Source of the DNA: Mytilus galloprovincialis
Lineage: Eukaryota > Mollusca > Bivalvia > Mytilida > Mytilidae
Direction: 5' to 3'
Assembly: GCF_965363235.1 (NCBI RefSeq)
Contig: NC_134843.1
Span: 69,355,865-69,419,864 of the forward strand
Length of the DNA stretch: 64,000 nucleotides
Made by a program: the position numbers and the translations under genes. The notes beneath the pieces are model-generated. The model was not told the origin of the DNA. It did not search any database and saw only the letters and a list, made by a program, of their open reading frames with translations. This document shows positions 12,622-25,300 of this stretch, piece after piece. The first letter of the stretch is position 1; each line of letters begins with the position of its first letter.

Positions 12622-13012
12622 TTTCTGGCGTAAATACAAAATTTCATTCTGGTATCTATGATGAGTTTATTTACAACCACTGGGTGGAAGCCACTGCTGG
12701 TTGAGTTTTAATTCCTCGAGGGTATCACCAGCCTATAATCATTATTGATATGGTCATATCTATAGATAAACTGTTTACAAAAACTTTTGAGTTTTTGAAA
12801 TACTAAGTCTTTTCTATCCCAGGAATATATTACTTAAGCTGTATTTGGCAACACTTTCAAGAATTTTGGTACTCAATGCTCTTCAACTTCGTACTTCATT
12901 TGGCCTTTTTAACTTTTTTGGATTCGAGCGTCACTGATAAATCTTTTTTTAGACGAAACGTGCGTCTGGCGTAAATACAAAATTCAATCCTGGTATAGAT
13001 GATAAGTTTATT
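12622..13012 (+). repeat. Tandem retroelement-type repeat, ~341-bp period (family E)
   Basis: TCTGGCGTAAATACAAAATT is found at about 12623 and again at 12964, each followed by TCCTGGTAT-like and GATGA(G/T)AAGTTTATT-like sequence. The array therefore holds one full unit and the start of the next. The intervening GCTCTTCAACTTCGTACTT and GACGAAACGTGCGTCTGG match a repeat I remember as very abundant in Mytilus. Fragments also lie at about 28.05, 30.6 and 55.15 kb. Confidence 0.65.
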
Positions 13013-13198
13013 CTCTAGGTATAACTTTCTCGTATATTTCATTAAGTATTGAATATTGATAATATATCGCAATACACGAAGAAGTTAAAGTATACCAGAA
13101 TGAATACTATGTCATCTAATCTAGCATTATATAATGATTCCAATTCAGCAAATATCTAGTATTAATATAATGCATATCTGCCGTTTTAAAGTAACAAC

Positions 13199-14131
13199 TA
13201 GTGTTGTCAACGGTTAACCGGTTAACCGGTTAACCGTTCGAACGACCGAATATCGAATACCAAAAACGCTAACCGGTTAACCGGATTTTTTTTTTTCAAT
13301 TTTAATAGATTTGATAAAAATTTATATTGAAATCATTTCAATAGATGCGTTTTCTTTAAAAAGTGTCGTCGTGGTAATTAACTTGACTGATCAATTGTCC
13401 AGTATATTGATTGGTATTGTTAATCCAAAAATATAAAAATTATAAGAACTTATCTCTCAGCTCGGGGCTAGATCTTAAGGAAACATAATTAGTTACATGT
13501 TTTTAATAGTAATTTCTAATCAGTAACACGATTACATTTTACGATTTACTTCATTATTTCATTTTTGATCTTATATTGTGTAGACCTACATGTACATCTC
13601 AATGTGCAATCTCCGTCGTGCAAGTCTTTGTCATACTTTAAACTAAATGCTAACTCAAAAACTGTAAAAAATCAATGTCTACTTGATGGTACGAATAACA
13701 AATTTAATCAATTTGAATTGAAACATCTCACATTATGTTTTTGGAGACAACAAGACAAAATGGAAGAATTATCGGTTTCAGACATATTCAAATCTACGAG
13801 ATCAAGACGTTTTTTTTCAATCTGAAGTAACTACAAACGCCAAAGCCTTTGATATCATGTATTTGATAATGAACTTAGACAGGAATCTTCACCGACCAGC
13901 CTTATAATACCAAAGTACAAACTTCAATTCATTGTATTATAAAAACGTAAATGTATGACTTGGATGGAAGGTAGTCACATTGACACTCATACCTCATCCT
14001 CTTATATCTATGTGTAGGGTACTATTTGTAAGGCCTTCGAACATCAACTTTAACTACCGGTTAATCGGTTAACCGGTCGAACGATTATACGAGTAACCGG
14101 TTAGGCAAAAGTGTACGATTTGACAACACTA
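13199..14131. mobile_element. Non-autonomous hAT-type DNA transposon, 933 bp
   Basis: The terminal inverted repeats are TAGTGTTGTCAA (13199-13210) and its exact complement (14120-14131). They are flanked by a perfect 8-bp target duplication, GTAACAAC (13191-13198 and 14132-14139). Both the 8-bp duplication and the terminal sequence fit the hAT superfamily. Just inside each end is a run of CCGGTTAACCGG palindromes (three or more units left, about three right). An 86-codon frame at 13565 shows no transposase similarity I can recognise. Confidence 0.88.
13965..14015 (+). repeat. Fragment resembling a family C tail inside the hAT element
   Basis: The string reads like the family C block (GACTTGGATGGAAGGTAGTC then ATTGACACTCATACCTCATC), but diverged. 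It implies that the hAT element carries, or was hit by, a short retroelement tail. Confidence 0.4.
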
Positions 14132-14139
14132 GTAACAAC

Positions 14140-15190
14140 ACACTATATTTTACCATCGGATATTTTTATGTTACTGATACATGAACTATATCCTACTTCA
14201 CCGAAAACAACACCTCACATTCCTGGGCATCACATATATAAATGTCTTTTTGATATGTAATATGATGTGTCGTCAACGGTCGAATCATTATGCCGAACCT
14301 ATAAAAACTTGCAAAAATAATATGCTTGTTTTTTTTTTAATAAATTCCAAAGTTTGATGGATATGAAAATATGATCATTCCTCAACCTCTCCCGTCAAGC
14401 AGCTAATCCATGATATTGAGCGTCCGTATATTGAGCTGTGTAAAATGTATGATTACGCATAAAAGTCCGATCAAATAGGATCGAGCAATTTGGTGACACC
14501 TAAACGGAAAGTTTTGCACTATCTACAAATGAAACAAATCTTTTAACAACTCTTTGGATTATGAAAATAATTTGGCTCTTTTCTATCTCCATTTACAATT
14601 GAAATTCCAGTCTTTTATTCGAGCGTCCAATTCTGTTTCCATAGATATAGGAAACAAAGATAAACAAAAATCGAAATAAGAAACAAAGTACGCCACAGTT
14701 ATGGAATACTTCATTTACTTATAATTATTCGCCTCCGTGTAAACTATCTGATTAATATGATCATGCAGATCATGCCGAGCATGCAGTAATTTAAATGTTT
14801 GAACTAAATGGAAACAACATCAATTGAGTTTCAGAAAAAGACCAAGCGATATTTCAAAGTGTGAAGTTAATTGAAAATTCGCATTTTTTAAATTTCTTCA
14901 CGTACAAAATTAATGAAATTGATCTATATTTGGATTGAGCATGAACATTACCAGATTACTTCATTGTGAACACGTATGAAAATTTTATCATTCTTTCGGG
15001 TGTACTTTGAACCTCCCGGTTTTTTTAATTGTTTGCTCACTAGGACGAACTCTTTTAAACGTTAAGGGATATATTTTAAAGACAAGAAATCAATTTGTTA
15101 CACTTATATTAATCAAACCAAGTAGTAAAATTGTTTTAATAATTAATCTATATTTGATCTGATCATATGGTTCAATAACTCTACAATGAG
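14140..15190. other. AT-rich stretch upstream of the VWA gene, nothing coding seen
   Basis: There are no convincing ORFs or repeats with ends. It may hold upstream regulatory sequence for the VWA gene, but I cannot point to specific sites. Confidence 0.35.
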
Positions 15191-15210
15191 CACCTGTTAC
15201 ACAGTCGACC

Positions 15211-15217
15211 TATATAA
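15211..15217 (+). promoter_or_regulatory. Candidate TATA box of the VWA gene
   Basis: TATATAA lies in CGACCTATATAACCTCAGG. About 130 bp downstream is a consensus splice donor (GTAAGAAT at 15343), so this could be a promoter followed by a non-coding leader exon. The coding start exon at 19.3 kb is preceded by a splice acceptor (TTCTTTTTCAG), which calls for such an upstream exon. Confidence 0.4.
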
Positions 15218-15240
15218 CCTCAGGTTTGCCCACAAAAAGG

Positions 15241-15342
15241 TGATCTTCATCAATAAAACTTGAAGAGGTGCTCAATCAACAGTTACGAAACTCTTAGGAA
15301 AAAGAATTTAGACGTGCTAAGTCAACACACACAGAACACTTG
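15241..15342 (+). other. Candidate 5' non-coding leader exon of the VWA gene
   Basis: The boundaries are inferred: a start ~30 bp after the TATA box and an end at the GTAAGA donor. It contains no usable ATG frame and has two similar segments (GTGCTCAATCAACA and GTGCTAAGTCAACA). If correct, it splices to 19306 across a ~4-kb intron. Confidence 0.35.
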
Positions 15343-15344
15343 GT

Positions 15345-16850
15345 AAGAATATATGACTTCTTGAAATATATTTTATATGTTTACAAAGTAATTTAAAATA
15401 ATGAAAATTGTTCAAAATATTTACTTGAAATTCATGATAATTTCTTCAATTTTATTTATCGTGTGTTTGTTTGTTTAGTTATTTAATCCCTTTACTCCGC
15501 AAGCATGAAATTCAAACCAAGTGAACAACATATTAGCATGTGTTAAATTAAGTATACATATTACAAAATATATGTGACGATAAGTTTAAACTTTTTGTAC
15601 AGTAAAAAAAAATGTTAAGCAACACAATTTGGTAACAAAGACATCAATTTATATGAAATTAAGGACAAATTAGTATAGTAAATGTAGTAAGATTATTTTA
15701 AGAAGTTAGAACCTTTTTAATGACAAAACGGTACATATTTGACGGAGAAAAAAATATCTTATAGAAAACGTTCTAGTAAATAGTAAAAATAGAAATAATT
15801 TGAAATAAAACAAAAGTTCGCCTCTATGTCATCATTTTCCTCCTAAAGTAGCGAACTACGAGTTCCTCAGGCTATAGAAGGGTGTGAAATTTGTTTAAAA
15901 GGTTGCTATACGAATAAATTCCCAGAGTACCAACTTTTGAAACACTCCACAAATTGGTGACACGAAAGATCTGTCGATTGTGTATGTACATGATATTTTA
16001 CAATCTTTTTTTTATCAATATGCAGCAAAGATTATCATTTTTAAAATTTCGCAAGCTTCTGAAGCAATACTCTCGATAAATACTGAACCTGATACATCGT
16101 GTATTTGCATTTATATTTCTAATAATACAGTTGAACAAATGTTTCTTTAAAGTACAATTATTATTTAGAAATAAGTTTTGATCAGTATTGTGACTGGTAT
16201 TGTTTTATTATTGACATTCTCGACTCTATCAAAAGAAAAGTGAATTTTCTTTTGTTTTCGTTCACTGGAAATCCAACTGACGTATTTATACTGCTATGAA
16301 AACCTTTTAGTCGGCTATATCTGAAATGTCCATTATTTTTTTCTTTCTCTTGATTATAGTGTTTTAAATGTACATCCTTTTCCATGTTATTTAAAACGAA
16401 TTTGGGAGGGATTTCAATATATATTATCATTTTGCATTGTGAATGTGTTGTATCTTAGAGGAAAATGATATCTCCTTTTTATATATATAAATCCAAAATA
16501 TAGATAAGTTTAATAGCTTATTAAACCAATATTGTCGTAATTGCTACCTGCATATAAACTTCCTTACAGTATATAAGTTATGTTGATTTGCTTAATGTGT
16601 TTGTTGTTCTCATACCCTGAGGACCTTCCTGCACGAGGTCTCGAATTGATATAAAACTTGATATTTGAAATTCGACAAATTTGTATTCGACTAAATATTG
16701 TGTTGATGTACAAACCAACCGTCGACTTTTACTTTAAAATCATTCGAGGATTATACATGTTATAACAGAATGTCAGTACTTTCTTATTTTCTTTTTTGAC
16801 ATTGAAAAAATCACAAAATTTAGTGTAAATAGTTCAAACAAGCAACATTT
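15345..16850. other. Intergenic or first-intron sequence with nothing identified
   Basis: There are only short frames. The 82-codon minus-strand frame at 16182-16430 is lysine-rich and unlike families I know. No end repeats are seen. Confidence 0.35.
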
Positions 16851-16984
16851 TCGTCTACTAAGGTTTATCCAACTTACGATACCGTTGTTAACTGAGGATT
16901 ATCCAACCATCGATTTAATTTTTTTTAAATGAAGATTGTCAAGCAAACGATACAGCTCTGAAAAAATAGAAACAATCAAAGTGA

Positions 16985-18185
16985 AAATTGCATGCGTGCG
17001 AAGCGCTTTTCCAGATTAACCTTCATCCGGAACGTTCTAAGCCTAATATAAGAAAGCCGAGGATTTATAAACCGAACCAGTTTAAGAGTAATGTGACAAT
17101 GTAAACATTAAAATTTACTAATCCATCTAACGTCAACGTTGCCTGAGGGAGTTGAAGTCTCACTTTCTTCATAATTTCCAAATTTATAAACAGAAAATTT
17201 AGTAAGATTCTATATAAGGACAATAACAAACAAAACCAAGGAGTAAACAAAGACTCACAAAACCAAAGGACATTTACATCAACAGTTATAAATAATAATT
17301 AAGAAACTACACGAACTCCACTAATAACCGGGAGTGAAATCAGGTGCTCCGGAAGGGTAAGCATTTTCTGCACCGTATACGGCATCCGTCGTGTTATTTC
17401 TTTGTGTAGTTCGGTAATGATGGAAGGTTATTATGACTGAGGCAGAATATCAGATATGATTTCTGACACACTTTTGTCATAATGGCCAATCAGCTCATGA
17501 TGGCGACCGTAAAATTTCTTGAGTGATGACCTTAATTTAATTAATCAGCCCTGTCTTACCAACTTTTGAGAAAGCAATATTCCTCGTTCAACAAAATCAA
17601 CGTACTTTGAGCTAGCTCTAGAGTAACGTATCACTTGAGACACATATACTCCATTTGCTGGTGCCGCTGGGATGTTGCGAAACAGAAATTGACTATAGGA
17701 AAATTAAAATCATCGCGTTTGTCATAAATTTTGGTATTCAACCTACCATCAGTAGTCATTTCGAGAAAAAGGTGTAAATATGAAGCACATTTATCTGTGT
17801 CGGTAGTATCTATAATTTCAAGTTCACTTGGATATATTAAATGTAAGTGATCAATGAATCTATTATTATTAAGAGACAGTACATCATCAATATACCAAAA
17901 GGTGAAATTAAAAGACTGGGCTAATTTCTTTTCTCCTTTCTGTACAAGCCCTTGGATAAATGCTGCTTCATAGGAATATAAAAACAAATATGCAAGTAGA
18001 GGAGCGCAATTGGTACCCATTGGGATTCCAATAGTCTGTTGGAAGATCAAACCTCCAAATTCAACAAATATGTTGTTAATTAAAAAGTCCAGCATGGCAG
18101 TGATATCCTCGTCGGTATATTTTTTCCTTGACCTTGTATGATTTTTTTACAAAAATCATGTCATTTCCAGAAGTACTGACTTGAT
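16985..18185 (-). mobile_element. Reverse-transcriptase element fragment with 3' tail, inserted in the minisatellite
   Basis: A 154-codon frame at 18095-17631 on the minus strand shows the reverse-transcriptase core: IGIPMGTNCAPLLAYLFLYS, then YIDDVLSLNN, a YLHLFLEM block and DKRDDFNFPIVNF. The family A tail follows at 17600-17225, and a family D tail block lies at about 17200-16985. It is a truncated, broken copy. The same class of element is seen at 9-12 kb. I assign it to Penelope-like elements from the overall motif pattern, with moderate certainty. Confidence 0.65.
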
Positions 18186-18739
18186 GATTTCCTCTTGAAC
18201 TGATAGTTCAGCAGCTGAGGTATTGACTGATAACTCAAAATGGCCAGCCAACGATACAGTTTGTGAGTGAAGATTGTTTAGCCAACGATACAGTTGTTTA
18301 TTAAGGATTGTGTAGCCAACGATACAGTTGTGTATTAAGGATTGTTTAACCAACGATACAATTGCTTACTAAGAGATTGTTCTACCAAAGAAACCAGTCG
18401 TACACTGGGGATTACCAGCCAACAATACAGTTGTCAACTGATGATTGTCCAGCAACCAATAAATATTTTAACTGAGGATTTTCCAGTCACCAATATAGTT
18501 GTTTACTTAGGATTGTCCAACAAATACAACAGTCGTGCTATTGGGATTGTCCAGTCATCAATACAATTGTTAACTGAGGATTGTTCAGCCTACAATATAC
18601 TGTTAACTGGGGCTTGTCCATCCAACGATATGGAGGAGAGCCAGGCAATGTCAAGCAACTGATAAAATTTTAACAAAGAGTTTCACAGATGATACAATAC
18701 CCTTCCCTTTTCACGAACCTACATAATTGTATTATTTAA

Positions 18740-18985
18740 CGGGTTTGTAATAACATGTGAAACACGACGGGTGCCACATATGGAGCTGAATCTGCGTACC
18801 TTTCCAGAACACCTGAGATACTCCAAGTTTGTGGTGGCTTCGAATTGCGTAGTCTTTCGAAGATGTGTATTGTGTACTATTATTGTCTGTTTGTCATTTT
18901 CATTTTAGCCATGTCGTTGTTAGTTTATTTACGATATATGAGTTTGACTGTCCTTCTAATATCTTTCGCCCTTTTTCAAGACTGT
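18740..18985 (+). repeat. Family A tail, opposite orientation
   Basis: It reads ACACGACGGGTGCCACAT, then TACCTTTCCAGAACACCTGA and CATGTCGTTGTTAGTTTATT. This is the reverse complement of the 6.4-kb copy. It interrupts the minisatellite. Confidence 0.65.
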
Positions 18986-19313
18986 ATGAACCGATACAGT
19001 TATCAAATGAAGAACGTCCAATAAGTGATGTGGAAGTTAACTGGCGATTTTCCAGTCACAAATGCAATCCTTGTTATCGTCAAAAAAACGGTTGGTAACA
19101 AGAGGTGTCATAAAAAGGATAAAAGACTTTTACGAAATAATGTAAGATTTACATGTTTGATTCTCTAATAATGTTATGCGTTTCTGAAGCTTCGCATAGT
19201 ATTTTAAAAACAGTTTGAATGTTTAGTTTGATGTAAGGGTAATTAAATAAAAATTTCGGGATCATGGTTTTTTGAGCGATCTTTGTAATCTGCATTCTTT
19301 TTCAGATATCAAA

Positions 19314-19337
19314 ATGTTCTTCCTTACTGTAGTTAAG
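19314..19337 (+). CDS. VWA gene exon 1 (start of signal peptide)
   Basis: ATG with eight codons, MFFLTVVK, ends at a perfect GTAAGT donor. It is preceded at 19295-19305 by TTCTTTTTCAG, a good acceptor. Joining in phase 0 to the next exon completes a hydrophobic signal peptide, which is why this ATG was chosen. Confidence 0.75.
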
Positions 19338-22300
19338 GTAAGTTTAAATTTTAAAGTAGTGGTTGAATACCTCCTTATTATTCCAGTCTATGTATGCCAA
19401 TAGGTCTGAAAATATATTTGATTTCATTAATATTGTGGTTTTTCTTTATTATGAGTGTTGACTTTATATATGTGTTTTTATGTTGTACTTGGCACGGCTT
19501 AAGCAAACAACTAATTCACTTAAAACAATAGCAACATACCACACAAAAAGAAGAGCACTATCCCCATTATGTTTGTCGTAGAGATAACGTTTCTATTTTA
19601 TATAACTTTAACAAAATATTTAAAATGCACTAAAATTCTTTGAAAATTAAGATATTTTATTATCAGTTTTGACTTCTTAGCATTGTGAACCCAAACAAAA
19701 CCATTTTTTTCAAAATTTATTAAAACTTTTCACAAGACAAAAAAGGGTGATATCCGTTTGACATGACTCGGTACCTATACATCCCGTCAATGTGTTGTTT
19801 GTAATATCTTTCATTTTTGCTGGTGTGTTTCGTACGTGTGACTTTTTGTGTTTCTTTGGTACCTATGACGTGGCTCTTTACTTTTAAAGATTCCGCCATA
19901 ATGTTAGTGTTCTGTTATAATGCAATTATGTTATTGTTCTGTTATAATGCCATTATGTTATTGTTCTATTATAATTTTGTAAATATTGAGTGATAAAATT
20001 ATTTCACTCGCGTAGTGGTATATACATATCTGGATTCTTAAAAATTCTAAAGATCTTCTGGATAATTTTAAATCTCGGTCTTTTTCTGAAATTAGTTTTA
20101 ACAAAACTTTTCATTTTTCAACCCTGTATACCACCATTCCCCATATGAAAATATAACTTTGAAAATACTTTGAACGACAAAATTATTTTATATTTCTTCC
20201 TGTGTGACGTTTACATTCTGACGTTAAACACGCGACTCTACACTATATAGCCAGAGTTGATGTGAATGCAGTCACAGGACTTCAAATATTTCAATCCTTT
20301 ATAGGTTGATTTAATATGTATACATATGTAAGTAAGCAATGAATGTAGTTGTTAAATTTTATAGATACTTTTTGTGCCTATTTGTTAAATATTTGTTGTT
20401 GTTTTTTGTTCTAATTGCGATTGTGACACAGTGATGACTGTTGTACTCCTATTTTGACAATTTTACCGTTTATGTTTTGTTCGCGCATCGTTGTAAATAT
20501 AATGGAACTTGATGCGACTGTCATACAAGTGAGAGGTTTAGCGCTATAAAACTAGGTTCAATCCACCTATATCTACATTTGAAAACCCTATACCAAGTCA
20601 GGAATATGACAGTTGTTGTCCATTCGATTGATGCGTTTTGTCATTTCATTTTGCCATTTGATTTGGGACTTTCCGTTTTGAATTTTCCTCGGAGTTCAGT
20701 ATTTTTGTGATTTTACTTTTGAATAAGTTCTTTCCTGCTCAATTGTTTTTTTTCTAATAACAAATTTAGAACTGGCAAATTTAGAATTGACAAATTTCTA
20801 ACTTATGATTATTGACTTTTTAAATGAAATCCCCATTTTGGCAGCAAAATAATATTTTCACTTTAAATCCGTGGTTTGGTATCAATTTTATGAGTGCATT
20901 GATCTAGTTGCTTGCTATTTGTTAGCAAAATCAAGAAATCATGAAAGTACTATGTATGGAAGAGAAATTGTGCTTTTTTTGTTGTGTTCTTGGGTATAGT
21001 TAATCAATATTTACTTACACAGTATACTCATACTTTTATTGCTGACTATGTATGGGTTTGTTCATTATTGAAGGCCGTATAGCGACCAATAGTTGTTAAC
21101 TTCTACCTCATTTGGTTTACGGTGGATATTTGAAATCATACCACATCTTCTTATTTCTATATTAGCCATTATACATTATAACAGCCCAGAGAAATGAGAA
21201 TATTTATATAATGTTTTACTTATCGTATAGGTGTTGGTTATACTTGCCGCAACAGAAGCGCATTATCATTACACACCGAAATGTAATGCAGTGGCAGACA
21301 TCATTTTTGTATATGATACCAGTGGAAGTATTGGAAATCCAAACGACCCATCAAATTTTAATGACATGAAAATGTTTATGACAGAATTTGTGGATTTGTT
21401 CAACACAGTAGGAGTCACTGGGACCCAGTTTGCAGCCCTGTGTTTTTCGACATTACCAATTAAGCATTTCTACTTAAACGAAAATAACAATGATCCTGAT
21501 CCTAAACAGGCAACAAAAGATGACATTGCTGCTTTCCCAATTGGTCCAAATGGCGCAACAGCAATCGGAGACGCTTTACAAGTATAAAACTAAAATAGAA
21601 TGAGTATCTATATTTATTGATATTTATCTGGATCTGATTACCTACATTGTACATGTAATTAAACATTCAAAATAAGGGTATGATTACCATTCCTAGGAAT
21701 ATAATATTTAGGTCAAGTGTTTTAATCTCAAAGTATACAAAGTATAAATATTGAGTATTTTGAACTTGATAGGGAGTCAGTTACTGTGTGAACTCTTGAT
21801 TACGTACATTCGATATGCAAACTGTTTTGAAATTATTACCTAGCAGATATCAGTTCTTATTGGTTGAAGTATGCTTTGGCTAAAAGTTGATCGGTTAGAA
21901 TTTGAAATAGATATATAATATCACAGTTTCTGCATGTAAAGAACTCGTTCAAAAACTCTTTGTTTCCATCCCATCAACCTCCAATCACCTATTACATTAT
22001 ATATGGTTTGATTTTTCTCATTGGTGTATTTGGTCACGTGTTTTCCAATATTTATTTGGTATTCTTTCACTATTTTGCCATATTCACTCGACGTTACTAT
22101 ATTAAGAAAAGATATTGACGCTGTGTTACTAAAAATAGTAACAAAGCGTCGATAGCATTTCCCAAAATAGTAACATCGAAGTCAATATCTTTTTCAAACT
22201 TAAACTATGATCTACATAATTAATGTAATATAAAAATTAAGGACTTTCTCTCAGTAAATACTTTATATATGAGCCTGTTAGATAACACTGAACCTCGGGC

Positions 22301-25300
22301 TTTTTCATCGGTCAATATAGTCTGAACAGGTCCATATATAACGTAATGACCTCGTCAAAATTCCATTATTGATAAGTATTCAATGTGGACTTGGTTATGA
22401 ACACTCGTGTTATATTTGCCACCGAACATTTAAACAAACAGCAATCAATCAAATCCTTTTGTTCATATGTATACTGGTATAGAAGTTGTTAATGAAATAC
22501 AAAAACATATATGTCATTTCAGACATAGTTATTCCATAGATAATATATCTAATCAGTATTTCCAATGTTTTAAAAATCGAATAAACGATTCAAAGTTTCA
22601 CTGTGAGTACAACCAATGAATTGCAAGAACGACACCATGAGGCAATCAAAATTTAACAATAACAGACAATACCATGGCAATACCATGGGGGGAAACTACA
22701 AAAGGGCAAAAAGCAATAACAAAACATTACGTAGCAAACTGAAGACTGAGCAACACAAATCCAACAAAACATAGGATGACATATACGATATATAACAAAA
22801 GAAGAAAATATTGATATGTGAAGGATCATAATATTTCAATCTTAGTAATTTAATTTTGTACAATATTTGTTTAAATCTAACTTGCTAATGGCCTTAATCT
22901 GGTATCTGCTCTTTGGTCGGGTTGTTGTTGTTTCTTTTACATATCCGCCGTTTCCATTCTCTATTTTATTGCTAACCTTCTATATCTTTTAATTTCGATT
23001 TAGATATTTGTTTCGCAAACTCCAACAGTAATGTTCACGACTGTTCCAATAACTTTAAACTAAATAAACAAATAATAATTACAATGATTGCAATGAATTA
23101 CCATGATTTCGAGGTTATATAAACGAAGGCAACAGCAGTATACCGCTATTCGAAAGTCATAAGTCACAAACAAAAATCGAGAGAAACACCCCAACTTTAA
23201 GGTTCAAAACTTGACCAAATTACACTACTGATAAACTCATTCGATACGCACGTTCGTTAATAAATGTGTTGTTCGGTCACTTGTTGAATATTGTTTTATA
23301 TTTGAATTATTCGATAAATTATTTCTTAAGTATTCAATAACCTTAAGACAATTGACGTGTGTTGTTTTTATGTTGAATATTTATTGACTTGTCTGTTTTA
23401 TCTCAGTATACTGTATATATATTGTGACTTTATTCTGATTGCAAAAATATTTTAGGAAGTCAGTACCGATTTCCTTACTCAAGCGAATGGAATAGGTAGG
23501 ACGTGTGCTCAGTGTTTTGTTATTTTGATAACGGATGGTACACAGAATGCAGGCGTCGCTGATCCCGTGTCAGAAGCTAATGGACTACGAGCAAAGAACT
23601 GCATTGTCTTCGTAGTTTCAGTTGGACTAGCAAATAGTCCACAAATAGAGGCAATAGCCGGAGGTCCAAATAACGTCTTTAACGTAGATCAGTTTGGTGA
23701 TCTAGAAACCATTGTTCAAGAATTTGTGCAGGCTGTTTGCAAGAATGCAGCATGTAGTAAGTAAAATATTTACATTGGCGTACGACATTATGTACATACA
23801 ATGTATAAGGTAAAAAAAGGAATAATGGGAGTGATTGACCAACATGTGGGTTGTCCTACTTAAATATAAAAATAAGTATTTTAATGTGTTCAAACAAATG
23901 AACATATACGGCAGAAAATTTAAGTATACGATCATTTCCATCTCCCTTTGGGAGAGGTGACAGGATTGTAATATGTGGTATTGTCCTATTTCAAAGAAAA
24001 GGAGAACAAAAATATGTTGGTTTTTTTCCCGTGATTTTCAGAACAACATTCAAATGCTACTTATTGTCCTTAAAACTAAATTGAAAAATGTATTATGTTT
24101 AAGAGAATGATAGTTATCCCGTGTACAATTCTGTAAGTTCAAACTTAAGTGCATTGAAGTCGCCATTGTAAGATGAATATGTTAGATTGTTCGGTGTATA
24201 TACCATTAAAAAGCTATTGTTAATAAATTGACATGTATTACTATTTTGACAGTTTTGCTTTCAGTATGTCTCTCTATGAATGCCAATTTAGGACCTCCCA
24301 AAGATCTAATTTGAATTTGATATCTCAGAACTAGATCGTTATCACGAATTGTAGAATTAAGGTAGACGAAATAGCAAAAATAAAAAAAAAAAGTTTTACT
24401 GATTGATCTTTTTTTTTAAGTGGTCATCACCGTCATATGATTGTGAAAAAATGTTGTCTTGAAAATTACTTTAATTTCTGTCGTAATGTTCGATTACATA
24501 CAAAAGTATGGAGTGGGTCATTTCAATTAAGTCTCAAAGTCGGTCGATATGTCGATATCAATACCAAAAAGAGAATCACGATTATGTCTGTGCTGTAACT
24601 ATAAAAACATTAACATTGTCGAAGACGAATATCATTTTGTCCGATAAACAGACATGTGAGATCACATTATTCATCAAAATACTTTTGTCTTTAATGTCTG
24701 TACGCTAGACCAATTGTGTAAAGCTGGCAATACATTTCAGGTAATAAAAATATAGTTTAACTTGGACAGCACTGAATATGAGATGTCATATTATTTATCA
24801 ACATTGTAGAATTTGTGTTCTTATCTCGTGTTTATCATATTTATAATAAATATGTTTTTATTGCTATAGCATGTATATGCTTTTTTGGAAATAAAATTAT
24901 TTCAATGTTTGGTTTGTCATTCGTAATCACAGTTCGTGATAACTTTTGAAATCGTGATTTCTTGTTCACATATATATCTCGGTCCTTAATTTTCTTTTAA
25001 AGCTATTTAATACCATGAATACCTTACAATATCGAAGTAATTACCGAGAACTTCATGTAATTCCCAGTATTACGATACAATTTTTAAATAAATAGGAGGA
25101 ATCTAATCGAACTTTTGAGTATATTAACGACATTTTCTTTAAACAATTTGTTTTAGTTACTAACCTCACACAAGTGTATCTGATGCCAAAAACTAGATAC
25201 CAATATTTGCTGTGAAATAAAAGTTTGTTTAATTTTTTTAATAACTAAAATTTTGAATTTTCTTCATTATATAACGTCAAATATTTACTTGATTTTTTTA

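Larger units (their letters stand above)
16855..19065. repeat. ~37-bp minisatellite, split by retroelement insertions
   Basis: The unit resembles AACTGAGGATTGTCCAGCC followed by AACGATACAGTTGTT. Units lie at 16860-16955, about ten or more at 18240-18625, and again at 18985-19060. The two gaps are occupied by a reverse-transcriptase element (about 16985-18185) and a family A tail (18740-18985). A once-continuous array was therefore interrupted twice. Copies differ from each other by many substitutions, so the array is not young. Confidence 0.7.

Noticed and set aside
18342-18662. 106-codon frame over the minisatellite
   Set aside because: It only reads through ~37-bp repeat units; there is no start context, no family similarity and no splice signals.
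23702-23941. Minus-strand 79-codon frame opposite VWA exon 3
   Set aside because: Shadow of the plus-strand VWA exon and the adjacent intron.
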